From an uncultured Oscillospiraceae bacterium (lineage in GTDB: Bacteria > Bacillota > Clostridia > Oscillospirales > Oscillospiraceae): 49,648 nucleotides of DNA. Within the stretch, counting starts at the first letter, position 1. The number at the start of each line of letters is the position of its first letter. The DNA is taken from positions 121,613 to 171,260 of the forward strand of contig CANQCS010000001.1 in the NCBI GenBank assembly GCA_947589745.1. Direction: 5' to 3'. A program made the translations under genes and the position numbers. A model generated the notes under the pieces. The model saw only the letters and a list, made by a program, of their open reading frames with translations, was not told where the DNA came from and did no database searches. Shown here piece after piece: positions 39,340 through 47,834 of this stretch.

Positions 39340-41016
39340 TTACTGGTTGGCCAGATAAGCGTCGAAGTACTTCTGGTACAGAGCCACGTACTCGTCGATC
39401 TTATAAGCCTGCAGGTCGGCCTGGAACTGATCCCAATCGGCGTCGGTGAAGCCGTTCATGACGGAGTTGGACTTGAACTCGTTGACGCACTTGCCGATAT
39501 CAGCGCCCAGGTTGGAGTCGGTGGTGGTGTCTTCCTGGGTCATGAAGAAGTTGGGCAGGCAGTACTTGGCGTGGCAGTCGGGAGTGTAGATCTCCTTGAT
39601 CCAGTCCAGACGGTAAGCGGCGTCATCGGGAAGAGTGACGTACTCGCCGTAGTAGGTGTCCAGGATGGCCAGGGGGCCGTTGACGCTCTCAGCCTCGCGG
39701 ACCTCAACGGGTGAAGCATCGCCCAGAGGAGCGTGGTGCAGCATGGGCTCGCCCTTGTCGTTGGTACCCATCTCGAAGATATCGAAATCGTCATCCTCGC
39801 CGTAGGTGCCCCAGTTGTTCTGCGGGCTCTGGATGGGATCGTACATCTGGTCCAGCCAGGAGCAGACCAGAGCGGGGTTCTCAGCGGCGGCGGTCACGAC
39901 GCAGCGGCCGCGGTCGAAGCCGGAGGTGTAAGCAGCGGTGTCGGGGGTGATGCACTTGGTATCAGCCTGGAGCATGGGCAGGGGAGCCCAGCCCTCCAGG
40001 GAGGGAGCCACGTTGGCCACGTCCCAGGTGAAGCAGACGCCGTAACGGCCGCTCTTGCCCTTGGCCACGTAGGTGGACCAATCCTGGGTGAAGGCTTCCA
40101 CGTCGATGAGGCCTTCCTCATACAGCTTGTGCAGCCACTCGGTGCCCTTCTTGAAGCCCTCGCTCTGGGCGTCGCAGACGACCTTGCCGTCGTCGGTGAC
40201 GACCATGTGCTTCCAGGTATCGGGATCGCCGTAGCCCTCGCCGAAGCCGTTGATCAGGATGTAGGGATCCTGACCGCCGTCGTTCATGATGCAGGACATG
40301 GGGATGATGTCGCCGTCGATGCCGAACTCAGCCTTCAGCTCGGAAGCGTGGTCCTTGAAAGCCTTCAGGACAGCCTCGAACTCATCCGTGGTGGCGGGCA
40401 TATCCAGGCCCAGGAAGTCCAGCCAAGCGGTGTTGATGTAGGGCATGTTGTCCAGGAGCTGGATGGCGGTCTGCTGATAGCCCAGCTGCTCGATCCAGGG
40501 CAGAGCCCAGATGTGGCCGTCCACGTCAAGGCACATAGCTCTGTACTCGGGGACCTGCTCAAAGACCTTGCACAGGTTGGGCATGTACTTGTCGATGTAG
40601 TCCTCCAGGGGGATGATGATGCCGTTCTTGCCGTACTTCAGCAGGTCGGCATTGCCGAAACCGGCGTCGAAGATGAAGTCGGGGAGGGTCTTGGCGTTGG
40701 CCATCTCCAGCTGGATCTTGTCGCCCCACTGGTCGCTGGAGATCGCGCGCCACTCAACGTGGACGTTGGTCTCCTCCTCCAGGCGCTTGAAGATGGTGCG
40801 GTTGTTGGGCTCGGACTCGGTGCCGGCGGGGAACTTGGTGAGGCCGTTGATGGTGGCCTTCTCCGCCAGGGGCATTGCGACCTCGGCGGGGTCCACGTCC
40901 AGGCCCTGGCTGTTGGCGCCGACGCTTCCGCCACCGCCGCCGCAGCCAGCCAGGAGCGTCAGGGTGGTGACGACCGCCAGCAGGAGGGCGAGGCCCTTGC
41001 GATAGAATTTGCTCAT
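39340..41016 (-). CDS. Carbohydrate ABC importer 2, substrate-binding lipoprotein
   Basis: A 558-residue LipO-type binding protein with lipobox LLAGC (C25) and a poly-glycine linker. Segments typical of the group are TKFPAGTESEPNNRTIFKRL, DKIQLEMANAKTLPDFIF, ALPWIEQLGYQ and TAWLDFLGLDMPATTDEFEAVL. Local codon use is slightly different from neighbours (more GCC-poor, GAA/GAC mixes), but not enough to argue transfer. AGGAG precedes ATG 41016. It follows the two permease genes, as in importer 1. Confidence 0.9.
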   Translation of the reverse strand: MSKFYRKGLALLLAVVTTLTLLAGCGGGGGSVGANSQGLDVDPAEVAMPLAEKATINGLTKFPAGTESEPNNRTIFKRLEEETNVHVEWRAISSDQWGDKIQLEMANAKTLPDFIFDAGFGNADLLKYGKNGIIIPLEDYIDKYMPNLCKVFEQVPEYRAMCLDVDGHIWALPWIEQLGYQQTAIQLLDNMPYINTAWLDFLGLDMPATTDEFEAVLKAFKDHASELKAEFGIDGDIIPMSCIMNDGGQDPYILINGFGEGYGDPDTWKHMVVTDDGKVVCDAQSEGFKKGTEWLHKLYEEGLIDVEAFTQDWSTYVAKGKSGRYGVCFTWDVANVAPSLEGWAPLPMLQADTKCITPDTAAYTSGFDRGRCVVTAAAENPALVCSWLDQMYDPIQSPQNNWGTYGEDDDFDIFEMGTNDKGEPMLHHAPLGDASPVEVREAESVNGPLAILDTYYGEYVTLPDDAAYRLDWIKEIYTPDCHAKYCLPNFFMTQEDTTTDSNLGADIGKCVNEFKSNSVMNGFTDADWDQFQADLQAYKIDEYVALYQKYFDAYLANQ

Positions 41017-41088
41017 TGTCGTTTCTCCTTTTTCATCATTATGATTGATTGTTTTGCAGGGGTCACCCTGTAAAAACACTGAGGTGGA

Positions 41089-42000
41089 TTATCCCTTCAC
41101 GGCGCCGGCCATGATGCCGCTGTCGAAGTACTTCTGGAAGAAGGGATACATGATCATCAGGGGCAGACTGGAAATGATGATGGTGGCGTACTTCAGCAAC
41201 TCGGCCAGCTGGGCCCTGGCGGCGGTACTCTGCATATCGGAGACCATGCCGGGCTCGGGCTGGTTCTGGATCAGGATGGAGCGCAGGACCAGCTGCAGGG
41301 GCTGGAGCCTGGCGTCGTCCAGATAGATCATGGCGTCGAAGTAGCTGTTCCACATACCCACGAAGTTCCACATGGAGATGGTGGCGATGATGGGGGTGCA
41401 CACGGGGAGGAGGATCTTGAAGAAGTAGTCCATCTCCGTGGCGCCGTCGATGTCAGCCGCCTCCTGGAGGTCGCGGGGAATGCCCTGGTAGTAGGTGCGG
41501 GCGATGATCATGTTCCACACGCTGAACGCGCCGGGGATGAGGATCGCCAGGGGGTTGTTCTTCCAGCCGATGGTGTTGACGATCAGCAGGTAGGTGGGGA
41601 TCAGGCCGCCGCCGAAGAACATGGTGATGACGAAGATCACGTTGAAGAAGCCGCGGCCCCGGAAGTCCGGACGGGACATGGGGTAGGCCGCCAGCAGCGT
41701 GACCACGCCGGCGATGATGGTGGAGAGGATGGAGTAGATCAGGGCGTTCCGGAAACCGGTCCAGATCTGGCTGTTGGACATGACGCGCTCATAGGCCGTC
41801 AGGGTCCACTTGCTGAAGTCGAAGGTCAGGCCCTTGTTCTGTAGGGTGATGGGGTCGATGAAGGAAGCCAGGATGATGTAGATTACCGGGAAGATGATGG
41901 CCACCAGGAAGGCGCCGAGGATGACATAGCCGATGATCAGGATGGTCTTGTCGATGGTGGGCTGCTTTGCAAATTCGCTCTTCTTTTTCGTCGTTGCCAT
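41089..42000 (-). CDS. Carbohydrate ABC importer 2, permease B (YtcP-type)
   Basis: A 303-residue CUT1 permease with six helices. A lysine-rich cytoplasmic start is followed by ILIIGYVILGAFLVAIIFPVIYIILASF. The EAA loop is LQEAADIDGATEMDYFFKILLPV. It is the intact counterpart of the broken permease at 27671. The region equivalent to that gene's TAG reads FSKWTLTAYERV here. GGAAGGAGAGAGG precedes the ATG. Confidence 0.9.
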   Translation of the reverse strand: MATTKKKSEFAKQPTIDKTILIIGYVILGAFLVAIIFPVIYIILASFIDPITLQNKGLTFDFSKWTLTAYERVMSNSQIWTGFRNALIYSILSTIIAGVVTLLAAYPMSRPDFRGRGFFNVIFVITMFFGGGLIPTYLLIVNTIGWKNNPLAILIPGAFSVWNMIIARTYYQGIPRDLQEAADIDGATEMDYFFKILLPVCTPIIATISMWNFVGMWNSYFDAMIYLDDARLQPLQLVLRSILIQNQPEPGMVSDMQSTAARAQLAELLKYATIIISSLPLMIMYPFFQKYFDSGIMAGAVKG

Positions 42001-42018
42001 TTTGACCTCTCTCCTTCC

Positions 42019-42963
42019 TTAAATGCCCTTGCCGTCGTTCATCTTCTTGACGATGGCGTTCATGGAGACCAGAAGGATGACGTTGATGACGGTGTTGAAC
42101 AGACCCACGGCGGTGGAGAAGCCGTAGTCGCCGTCGATAAGACCCTTCTTGTACACGTAGGTGGAGATGATCTCGGACGCGTCCATGTTCAGGTCGGTCT
42201 GGAGGGCGTAGGCCTTTTCAAAGCCGACGCTCATGATGTTACCGACGTTCATGATGAACTGCACCATGACGGTGTCCTTGATGGCGGGCCACTCAACGGT
42301 CTTGATCTGCTGGATGATGTTGGCGCCGTCCAGAACAGCGGCCTCCTTCAGATCCTTGCTGGCGTTGGAGAGGGCTGCGGTGTAGATGATGGAGCCCCAG
42401 CCGGCGCCCTGCCAGATGCCGGAGGCGATGTAGATGGTACGGAACGCCTGGGGCATGGTCATGAAGTTGTAGTTGGTTCCCAGGAGCATGTTGATCATGC
42501 CGGTGGGGGAGAGGAGGATGCGGACGATACCGCAGAGGACGATGACGGAGATGAAGTTGGGCATGTACAGCACCAACTGGATCTTCTGCTTCTTGCTCTT
42601 GCTGATGATGCGGTTGAGCAGGAAGGCCAGCAGGATGGGGGCCGGGAAGCCCCACAGCAGGCCGAACACGCTCAACTTGAGGGTGTTCATCAGGTAGCTG
42701 AGGAAGTCGGGGGACGACAGGAACCTGCTGAAGTGGCTGAAGCCAACGAATTGGCTCCCAAGGATACCGCGGATGGGGTTGTAGTCCAGGAATGCGATGG
42801 CGACGCCGCCCATGGGGAGGTAACGGAAGATGACCGTCAGCAGGAAAGCAGGCATGATGAAGAACACATACAGCTGCCAGTGCTGGCGAATGTACACCAA
42901 GGTGTTATGCATCTTGGAATTTCCGCCCTCTTGGGCAAGCGCGGTGGATGGGGTCTTGCTCAT
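42019..42963 (-). CDS. Carbohydrate ABC importer 2, permease A (LplB-type)
   Basis: A 314-residue CUT1 permease, first gene of the importer 2 operon (permease A, permease B, binding protein, GH32, fructokinase, secreted GH32-type lipoprotein). It has helix 1 WQLYVFFIMPAFLLTVIFRYLPMGG, the phrase IAFLDYNPIRG, and EAA loop LKEAAVLDGANIIQQIKTVEWP. Its mRNA leader contains a perfect 18-bp palindrome, so it is probably repressed by the divergently encoded LacI at 43302. Confidence 0.9.
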   Translation of the reverse strand: MSKTPSTALAQEGGNSKMHNTLVYIRQHWQLYVFFIMPAFLLTVIFRYLPMGGVAIAFLDYNPIRGILGSQFVGFSHFSRFLSSPDFLSYLMNTLKLSVFGLLWGFPAPILLAFLLNRIISKSKKQKIQLVLYMPNFISVIVLCGIVRILLSPTGMINMLLGTNYNFMTMPQAFRTIYIASGIWQGAGWGSIIYTAALSNASKDLKEAAVLDGANIIQQIKTVEWPAIKDTVMVQFIMNVGNIMSVGFEKAYALQTDLNMDASEIISTYVYKKGLIDGDYGFSTAVGLFNTVINVILLVSMNAIVKKMNDGKGI

Positions 42964-42992
42964 TTTTCTCCTCCTTCTTTTTTCTCTTCAGG

Positions 42993-43010
42993 TGTGTGCA
43001 ATTGCACACA
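42993..43010. promoter_or_regulatory. Main operator: perfect 18-bp palindrome
   Basis: TGTGTGCAATTGCACACA is fully self-complementary. It lies about 45-60 bp downstream of the importer 2 transcript start and 30 bp before the first codon, a roadblock position. The half-site TTGCACA recurs up to the LacI promoter. Confidence 0.8.
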
Positions 43011-43061
43011 ATTGCTCAGGGATTGAATGTGCATTTGCCCAATCCTGAAGTGGTTGACGTG

Positions 43062-43090
43062 ATACTATCACAGAGAAACGCCTTTGTCAA
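43062..43090 (-). promoter_or_regulatory. Promoter of importer 2 operon
   Basis: Minus strand: exact TTGACA (43085-43090), a 17-bp spacer, and TAGTAT (43062-43067). The -10 lies inside GTGATA-C-TATCAC (43059-43071), a second small palindrome. Confidence 0.75.
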
Positions 43091-43127
43091 CACCTTTTTT
43101 TGGTGTTTGTACCCACGATTTTTACAT

Positions 43128-43143
43128 TTGCACACTTTGCACA
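43128..43143. promoter_or_regulatory. Tandem TTGCACA half-sites
   Basis: TTGCACA occurs at 43128-43134 and 43137-43143, nine bases apart start to start, upstream of both divergent promoters. Confidence 0.5.
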
Positions 43144-43243
43144 GATAGGCCCCCTCCAATCTGTGCAGATTGCCGTTTCGCCATAATGCCCCGCTTATAC
43201 GAGGAGGGGGTCATCATATTTGTGCAAAAAGCAAATCAATTTA

Positions 43244-43272
43244 TTGACATTTGCACTATTCTATGTTAGGAT
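43244..43272 (+). promoter_or_regulatory. Promoter of LacI 43302 with operator half-site in the spacer
   Basis: Exact TTGACA (43244-43249), a 17-bp spacer containing TTGCAC, and TAGGAT (43267-43272) with an extended TG. A TGTGCAA site lies just upstream (43221-43227). Autoregulation is likely. Confidence 0.7.
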
Positions 43273-43301
43273 ACGTAAAAATGAAAGGACGAGACCGCCC
43301 T

Positions 43302-44342
43302 ATGAAAAGAGTGACGATCCAAGATATCGCCGACGCGCTGGGGATATCCCGGAACACCGTGTCGAAAGCGATCAATAATTCGGACGGGCTGGCGGACGCC
43401 ACCAGGGAAAAGATCCTCCAGAAGGCCGTGGAGATGGGGTACAAGCCCCTCTCCTACGTGGCCTCCCTTTCGCGGGGGAGCGTCTCCGCGATGATAACCG
43501 ATATGGCCAGGGACAGCGGCGACATCGCGCTGTTCACCGCCAGCATCTTCCACCAGGGCAACCACTTCGCCAATCTGATGCTGGACCGCATCCGCCAGGA
43601 GCTGTCCCAGCTGGGCTACACGCTGAGCATCCACCTGGTGGACCGGGAGAATATCGCCCAGCTGACGCTGCCGGCCACCTTCCAGCGGGAGATGAGTAGC
43701 GCCATCATGTGTATCGAGATGTTCGACTGGGACTACGGCGAGATGCTCTGCGGCCTGGACCTCCCTGTGCTGTTCGTGGACGGGCCCCACAAGCGCAACG
43801 GGAACAGCCTCCCGGCGGACCAGCTCTATATGGAGAACACGGTGGGCATCACGCGGCTGGTCAACGACATGCTGGCCAAGGGGAAGCGGCGCATCGGCTT
43901 TATCGGCGACTACGAGCACTGCCAGTCCTTCTATGAGCGGTACACCGCCTTCCGCTGCGCCATGCTGATGGCGGGGGTCCCGGTGGACGAGCGCTTCTGC
44001 ATCAAGGCCAACGCCTACAGCGGCATCATCGACCCCCTGGGCGCGCTCCAGGAGCTGCCGGACCTGTTCCTCTGCGGCAACGACTTCGTGGCCGTGGACG
44101 CCATCCAGGCGCTGCGCAAGCTGGGGAAGTCCGTCCCCGGGGACGTGATGCTCTCCGGCTTCGACGACGCGCCGGAGTCCCGGATCATCACGCCGGCGCT
44201 GACCACCGTCCACATCCACACCCAGATCATGGCATACACCGCCGCCTATCTTCTGATGTCCCGGATCAAGGAGCCCTCCCTGGACTGCCGGATCGTCCAC
44301 ACGGAGACGGAGCTCATCTACCGGGATTCCACCAGGTGCTGA
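43302..44342 (+). CDS. LacI-family regulator, type B copy 2
   Basis: A 346-residue LacI-type repressor with HTH VTIQDIADALGISRNTVSKAINN, hinge and periplasmic-binding-like effector domain (LFVDGPHKRNGNSLPADQLYMEN, FIGDYEHCQSFYERYTAF, LCGNDFVAVDAIQAL). It is a close paralogue of 32090 but keeps a full promoter and operators. It is encoded divergently from importer 2 and heads an operon with a YesL protein and an SBP-like membrane protein. It probably controls both directions through TTGCACA sites; the effector may be a fructo-oligosaccharide or fructose phosphate (inference). Confidence 0.9.
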   Translation: MKRVTIQDIADALGISRNTVSKAINNSDGLADATREKILQKAVEMGYKPLSYVASLSRGSVSAMITDMARDSGDIALFTASIFHQGNHFANLMLDRIRQELSQLGYTLSIHLVDRENIAQLTLPATFQREMSSAIMCIEMFDWDYGEMLCGLDLPVLFVDGPHKRNGNSLPADQLYMENTVGITRLVNDMLAKGKRRIGFIGDYEHCQSFYERYTAFRCAMLMAGVPVDERFCIKANAYSGIIDPLGALQELPDLFLCGNDFVAVDAIQALRKLGKSVPGDVMLSGFDDAPESRIITPALTTVHIHTQIMAYTAAYLLMSRIKEPSLDCRIVHTETELIYRDSTRC

Positions 44343-44361
44343 CGGCAAGGAGGCGCGAGAC

Positions 44362-45063
44362 GTGAAATTCTTATCCTATGACAGCCCCTTCGGCCAGATC
44401 CTGCTGAAGCTGTGCTACGCCTGCTATCTGAACCTGCTGTGGTTCATCTGCTCCATCCCCATCGTCACCATCGGCGCGTCCACCACGGCGCTATACTATG
44501 TCAGCCTCAAGATCGCCCGGGGGGAGGACCGGTACCTGGGCCGCATGTTCTTCCGCTCCTTTGTGCAGAACTTCCGGCAGTCCACGGTGCTGTGGCTGAT
44601 CCTGCTGGCCGCCGGGGGATTCCTGGGGCTGGACGGGTACATCGTCTACCACCTCCGGGCCGCCGCCACCGGGGCGCCCGCGGTGATGTGGACCCTCGTC
44701 CTGGCCCTGCTGATCGGGGCCGCGGTGCTGTATGCCATCGTCCTGTTCTTTGTGTTCCCCCTGGTGGCCAGCGTCACCAACACCAACTGGGCCATGCTGA
44801 AGAACGCCTTCTTCATCGGCACCCACTACCTCTTCTGCACCATCCTGGTGTTCGCGGTCCACTTCGCCATGGCCTTCGCGTCGATCGTCATCTTCTTCCC
44901 GCTGGTGGTACTGGGTGAGGGCCTGTGCGGCCTGATCAGCGCCCACCTGATGAACAATGTGCTCCGGGCCTGCTCCTACGACCCGGACGCGGAGGAGGAA
45001 GAGACAGAGGACGCCGGAGACGGTGAGGACGGCGCGGACAAAGAGGACGGAGGCCGCGTATGA
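44362..45063 (+). CDS. YesL/DUF624 family membrane protein, copy 2
   Basis: A 233-residue DUF624 protein with about five helices. The N-terminal FGQILLKLCYACYLNLLWFICSIPIVTIGASTTALY pattern is typical of YesL, followed by ARGEDRYLGRMFFRSFVQNFRQS. The C-terminus is a long acidic tail (DAEEEETEDAGDGEDGADKED). GTG is the start, with AAGGAGG nine bases upstream. The next gene overlaps by ATGA. YesL proteins are known neighbours of CUT1 importers, with no proven function. Confidence 0.85.
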   Translation: MKFLSYDSPFGQILLKLCYACYLNLLWFICSIPIVTIGASTTALYYVSLKIARGEDRYLGRMFFRSFVQNFRQSTVLWLILLAAGGFLGLDGYIVYHLRAAATGAPAVMWTLVLALLIGAAVLYAIVLFFVFPLVASVTNTNWAMLKNAFFIGTHYLFCTILVFAVHFAMAFASIVIFFPLVVLGEGLCGLISAHLMNNVLRACSYDPDAEEEETEDAGDGEDGADKEDGGRV

Positions 45064-45797
45064 AGCTCTCGCGGGAGGAACAAGCCGCCCGGAGGGCTTC
45101 CTTTGGACAGATGGGCCTCGTGGACAAAATAGATTACATCTATACCTATTTTAAATTGCCCATCTTTGTGGTTCTGGCAGCCGTGGCGCTGGTGGGGTAC
45201 ACCGCGTACCGGAGGATCACGGACAAGGACGCCGTCCTGTATGCCACCTATGCCAACGTGTCCATCGGGGAGGACCTGGACGGCCGGCTGGACGGGGAGT
45301 TCGTCTCCTATCTGGACAAGGACCCGCGGAAAGAGGAGGTATACGTCTACCGCGGCGTCTATCTGTCAGAGGACCCCTCCACGGAGAACCACCAGTACCA
45401 GTACGCCTCCAAGCTGAAGATCATGGCGGCCATCGACGGCAAGCAGCTGGATGTGGTGCTGATGAACCGGGAGGCCTACGACATCTTCTCCCGGAACGGC
45501 TATCTGCTGGAGCTGCCGGAGCTGCTCTCCCAGGACAGCGGGCTGTACCGCAGCCTGGAGCCGCATCTGATCACCAACACCGTGGTGCTGGAGGACAACG
45601 CCATCGAGTATGCCCTCAATGAGACGCACCGGTATCAGGAGACCACGGAGGACGCGGTGAACGGCCTGGAGGTCACGCAGTTCCCAATGTTCCAACAGGC
45701 CGGGTTCCCGGAGCCCGTCTATGTGGGCGTGGTGGCCAACAGCCCCCGCCTGCCCACCGTCCTGGAGTATTTGTCATATATATCTGGTACACAATAG
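45060..45797 (+). CDS. Single-pass membrane protein with SBP-like extracellular domain, copy 2
   Basis: A 245-residue protein with a basic cytoplasmic N-terminus (about 1-35), one transmembrane helix (LPIFVVLAAVALVGYTAY, about 37-55) and an outer domain of about 190 residues. The phrase KIMAAIDGKQLDVVLMNREAYDIFSRNGYLLELPELL is what one expects of the second lobe of a type 2 binding protein. It shares layout and the DVVLM signature with 24633, but is quite divergent. It is coupled to the YesL gene by a four-base overlap and ends in TAG, followed by a terminator. Role unknown; a tethered sensor or scaffold is inferred. Confidence 0.6.
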   Translation: MKLSREEQAARRASFGQMGLVDKIDYIYTYFKLPIFVVLAAVALVGYTAYRRITDKDAVLYATYANVSIGEDLDGRLDGEFVSYLDKDPRKEEVYVYRGVYLSEDPSTENHQYQYASKLKIMAAIDGKQLDVVLMNREAYDIFSRNGYLLELPELLSQDSGLYRSLEPHLITNTVVLEDNAIEYALNETHRYQETTEDAVNGLEVTQFPMFQQAGFPEPVYVGVVANSPRLPTVLEYLSYISGTQ

Positions 45798-45844
45798 GAG
45801 CGAAATATCCAGAAGTTTGCCCTAACGGAACCTAACAGAAAAAT

Positions 45845-45871
45845 ATCCCCCGGCTATGCCGGGGGATTTGA
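45845..45871 (+). terminator. Terminator after the LacI-YesL-SBP-like operon
   Basis: ATCCCCCGGC (45845-45854), loop TAT, then GCCGGGGGAT (45858-45867) and TTTGATA. Confidence 0.8.
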
Positions 45872-45972
45872 TACGGAGCAGATCGACGCCCCGCCGCAGC
45901 TGTGCGGAGAGCGGGCATCGCGTCTTTTCTCCCTCGGGGAAAAGAATGACAGGAAGAAGCTGGAGGAAACAT

Positions 45973-46962
45973 ATGGGAAAGGGAAAAACGAATCCCACGA
46001 TGAAGGATGTTGCCCGGGAGGCCGGCGTGGCGGTGGGGACCGTGTCAAAGGTGATCAACGGCCTCCCCGTGGGAAAGGAGTACCGCATCCGGGTGGAGGA
46101 GGCGATCCGAAAGCTGAACTACCGGGTCAATATCTACGCGCAGGGGCTGAGAAGCAGCCGCACGAATGTGATCCAGGTCGTGGTGCCCAATCTGATCAAT
46201 CCCTTTTTTGCCAGTCTGGTCAACTTCATCAACAAGGAGCTGGCCCAGCGCAACTACAAGATGATGCTGTGCACCACGGACGCGGACCCGGAGCTGGAGC
46301 AGTTCTACGTGTCTATGTCCGAGCAGCAGAAGGTGGACGGCATCATCTGCCTGTCCTACAACCCCATGCTGGAGGTGCCGGAGAACATCCCCATGATCTC
46401 CGTGGACCGGTACTTCGGCACCAACATCCCCTGTGTGTCCAGCGACAACTACGGCGGCGGCCACCTGGCGGCGGAGAAGCTGGTGGAAAACGGCTGCAAG
46501 AACCTGGCCTTTCTCCGCACCGGCACGAAGCTGGTCAACGAGACCAACAAGCGGAAGGCGGGCTTCGCCAGCGCCTGCGAGGAGCTGGGCGTCCCTTATA
46601 CCCTGAAGATGATCGACGACGGCACGCCCTACTCCGCCTTTGAGGATTTTCTCAGGGAGCACCTGCACGGCGGAGCGCTGGACTTCGACGGCATCTTCTG
46701 CGCCACCGACTCCCTGGCGTACCAGATCATACACACCCTTCGTGGGATGGGCGTCCGTGTGCCGGAGGACGTGCAGATCATCGGCTATGACGGGGTGCGG
46801 TACTTTGGGGATATGGACCTCTACTGCTCCACCATCGTGCAGCCCCTGGAGGAGATGTCGGCCACCTGTGTCCACCTTGTGCTGGACGACCAGCTGGGGA
46901 AGGCGCCCTCCCTCATCTGCCTGCCCGTGAGCTACGCCTACGGCGGGACCACAAAGGCGTAG
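45973..46962 (+). CDS. LacI-family regulator, type A copy 2
   Basis: A 329-residue repressor paralogous to 25339 throughout (TMKDVAREAGVAVGTVSKVIN, VVPNLINPFFASLVNFIN, SSDNYGGGHLAAEKLVENGCKNLAFLRTG). ATG 45973 is chosen for GGAGGAAAC just upstream and an N-terminus like that of its paralogue. No AAAATATCGTT site or clear promoter lies in the short leader after the terminator. Cross-recognition of the type A operators is plausible, since the recognition helices are nearly the same. It is followed by the small-lipoprotein paralogue. Confidence 0.88.
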   Translation: MGKGKTNPTMKDVAREAGVAVGTVSKVINGLPVGKEYRIRVEEAIRKLNYRVNIYAQGLRSSRTNVIQVVVPNLINPFFASLVNFINKELAQRNYKMMLCTTDADPELEQFYVSMSEQQKVDGIICLSYNPMLEVPENIPMISVDRYFGTNIPCVSSDNYGGGHLAAEKLVENGCKNLAFLRTGTKLVNETNKRKAGFASACEELGVPYTLKMIDDGTPYSAFEDFLREHLHGGALDFDGIFCATDSLAYQIIHTLRGMGVRVPEDVQIIGYDGVRYFGDMDLYCSTIVQPLEEMSATCVHLVLDDQLGKAPSLICLPVSYAYGGTTKA

Positions 46963-46999
46963 CGCCCTTCCAGACTTTCATTGAGAAGGAGACACGACG

Positions 47000-47593
47000 A
47001 TGAAACGAAACATTCTGATCGGGATGCTGTGCGCCGTCCTGCTGTGCCTGTCCGGGTGCGGGGCGCCGGGCACGGCGGTGGACGGCGCCACCTGGAGCGA
47101 GGACTGGATCACCATGGGAGGAAAGGTGGGGGTGGAACAGCCCGGCCACGGCCTGACCCTCCGGGACGACAAGGCGGCCCAGCGGATGTACTATGCCGCC
47201 TGGTCCATCGGCGAGGCCCAGCCCTACACCAACGCCTCCGGGGAGGAGACGGACCTGTACGACGCCCAGCTGGTGTTCCTCCTGCGGGATGCCGATACAG
47301 CGGTGGGCGCCCAGGAGACCCTGGAGGAGTGGCTGGAGCTGGCCGCGGACAACTATGCCGTCACCGATACCGCTCAGCAGACCTATAACGGCCAGGAGTT
47401 CACCGTGCTGACCTACACCTTCACCTCCGAGACCAGCCCCTTTGCCCGGGGCGTGTCCGCCTTTGCCGCCTTTGACCGCTGGGCCCTCTCCGTGGAGCTG
47501 GCCTGTCAGGAGAGCTTCGAGGAGGATGCCGGACAGGTCATGGCGGACTTCCTGGAGCACTGCCACTACGCCCCGGAGAAAGACAATTCGTGA
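47000..47593 (+). CDS. Small lipoprotein, copy 2 (paralogue of 24046)
   Basis: A 197-residue lipoprotein (CLSGC, C20). It keeps the landmarks of copy 1 in order: TWSEDW near the start, MYYAAWSIGEAQ, LYDAQLVFLL, a long amphipathic helix (EEWLELAADN), QEFTVLTYTF, and RWALSVELAC. It is not in any family I recognise. GAGAAGGAGAC precedes the ATG, 37 bp after the LacI gene. Membership of both module copies suggests it is part of the same envelope assembly as the YesL and SBP-like proteins (inference). Confidence 0.65.
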   Translation: MKRNILIGMLCAVLLCLSGCGAPGTAVDGATWSEDWITMGGKVGVEQPGHGLTLRDDKAAQRMYYAAWSIGEAQPYTNASGEETDLYDAQLVFLLRDADTAVGAQETLEEWLELAADNYAVTDTAQQTYNGQEFTVLTYTFTSETSPFARGVSAFAAFDRWALSVELACQESFEEDAGQVMADFLEHCHYAPEKDNS

Positions 47594-47759
47594 CGGATAC
47601 GGCAGGCGGCTTTCCTCGCCTTTCCGCCTTCGACCGCGGAAATTGATAATAGTCTCAGGGCGCAGGCGTTCTGCCTGTGCCCTTCGCATCTTTTGGGGGA
47701 GGCCATGATACTTTTTCTTGAAAAAACATAAAAACCCGTATTTCCAACCATTATAGCCC

Positions 47760-47810
47760 AAAGGTGTAGGAGTAGTCAAGCACTAACCGACTCTCCTACA
47801 CCTTTTTAGG
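47760..47810 (+). terminator. Terminator between sugar island and prophage segment
   Basis: AAAGGTGTAGGAG (47760-47772) pairs perfectly with CTCCTACACCTTT (47793-47805), followed by TTTTAGG. It lies at the island/prophage boundary. An upstream CTTTTTCTTGAAAAAA fragment (47710) resembles the start of the dispersed repeat. Confidence 0.7.
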
Positions 47811-47834
47811 CTTTTTACCACCATTTTGAATTTC

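Larger units (their letters stand above)
42964..43301. other. Divergent control region, importer 2 / LacI 43302
   Basis: 338 bp, AT-rich, without a gene. It has two divergent promoters, one perfect palindrome, and several TTGCACA-type half-sites (43027-43034, 43128-43134, 43137-43143, 43162-43167, 43221-43227, 43251-43256). There is also an AACACC-N7-GGTGTT hairpin at 43089-43107. Confidence 0.65.

Noticed and set aside
39340-41016. Horizontal transfer of importer 2 because of slightly different codon use
   Set aside because: The difference is small and limited to a highly expressed binding-protein gene; neighbours look native.
42993-43272. TTGCACA repeats as a CRISPR or integration-repeat array
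   Set aside because: The units are 7 bp, irregularly spaced and in both orientations, as expected for repressor half-sites.
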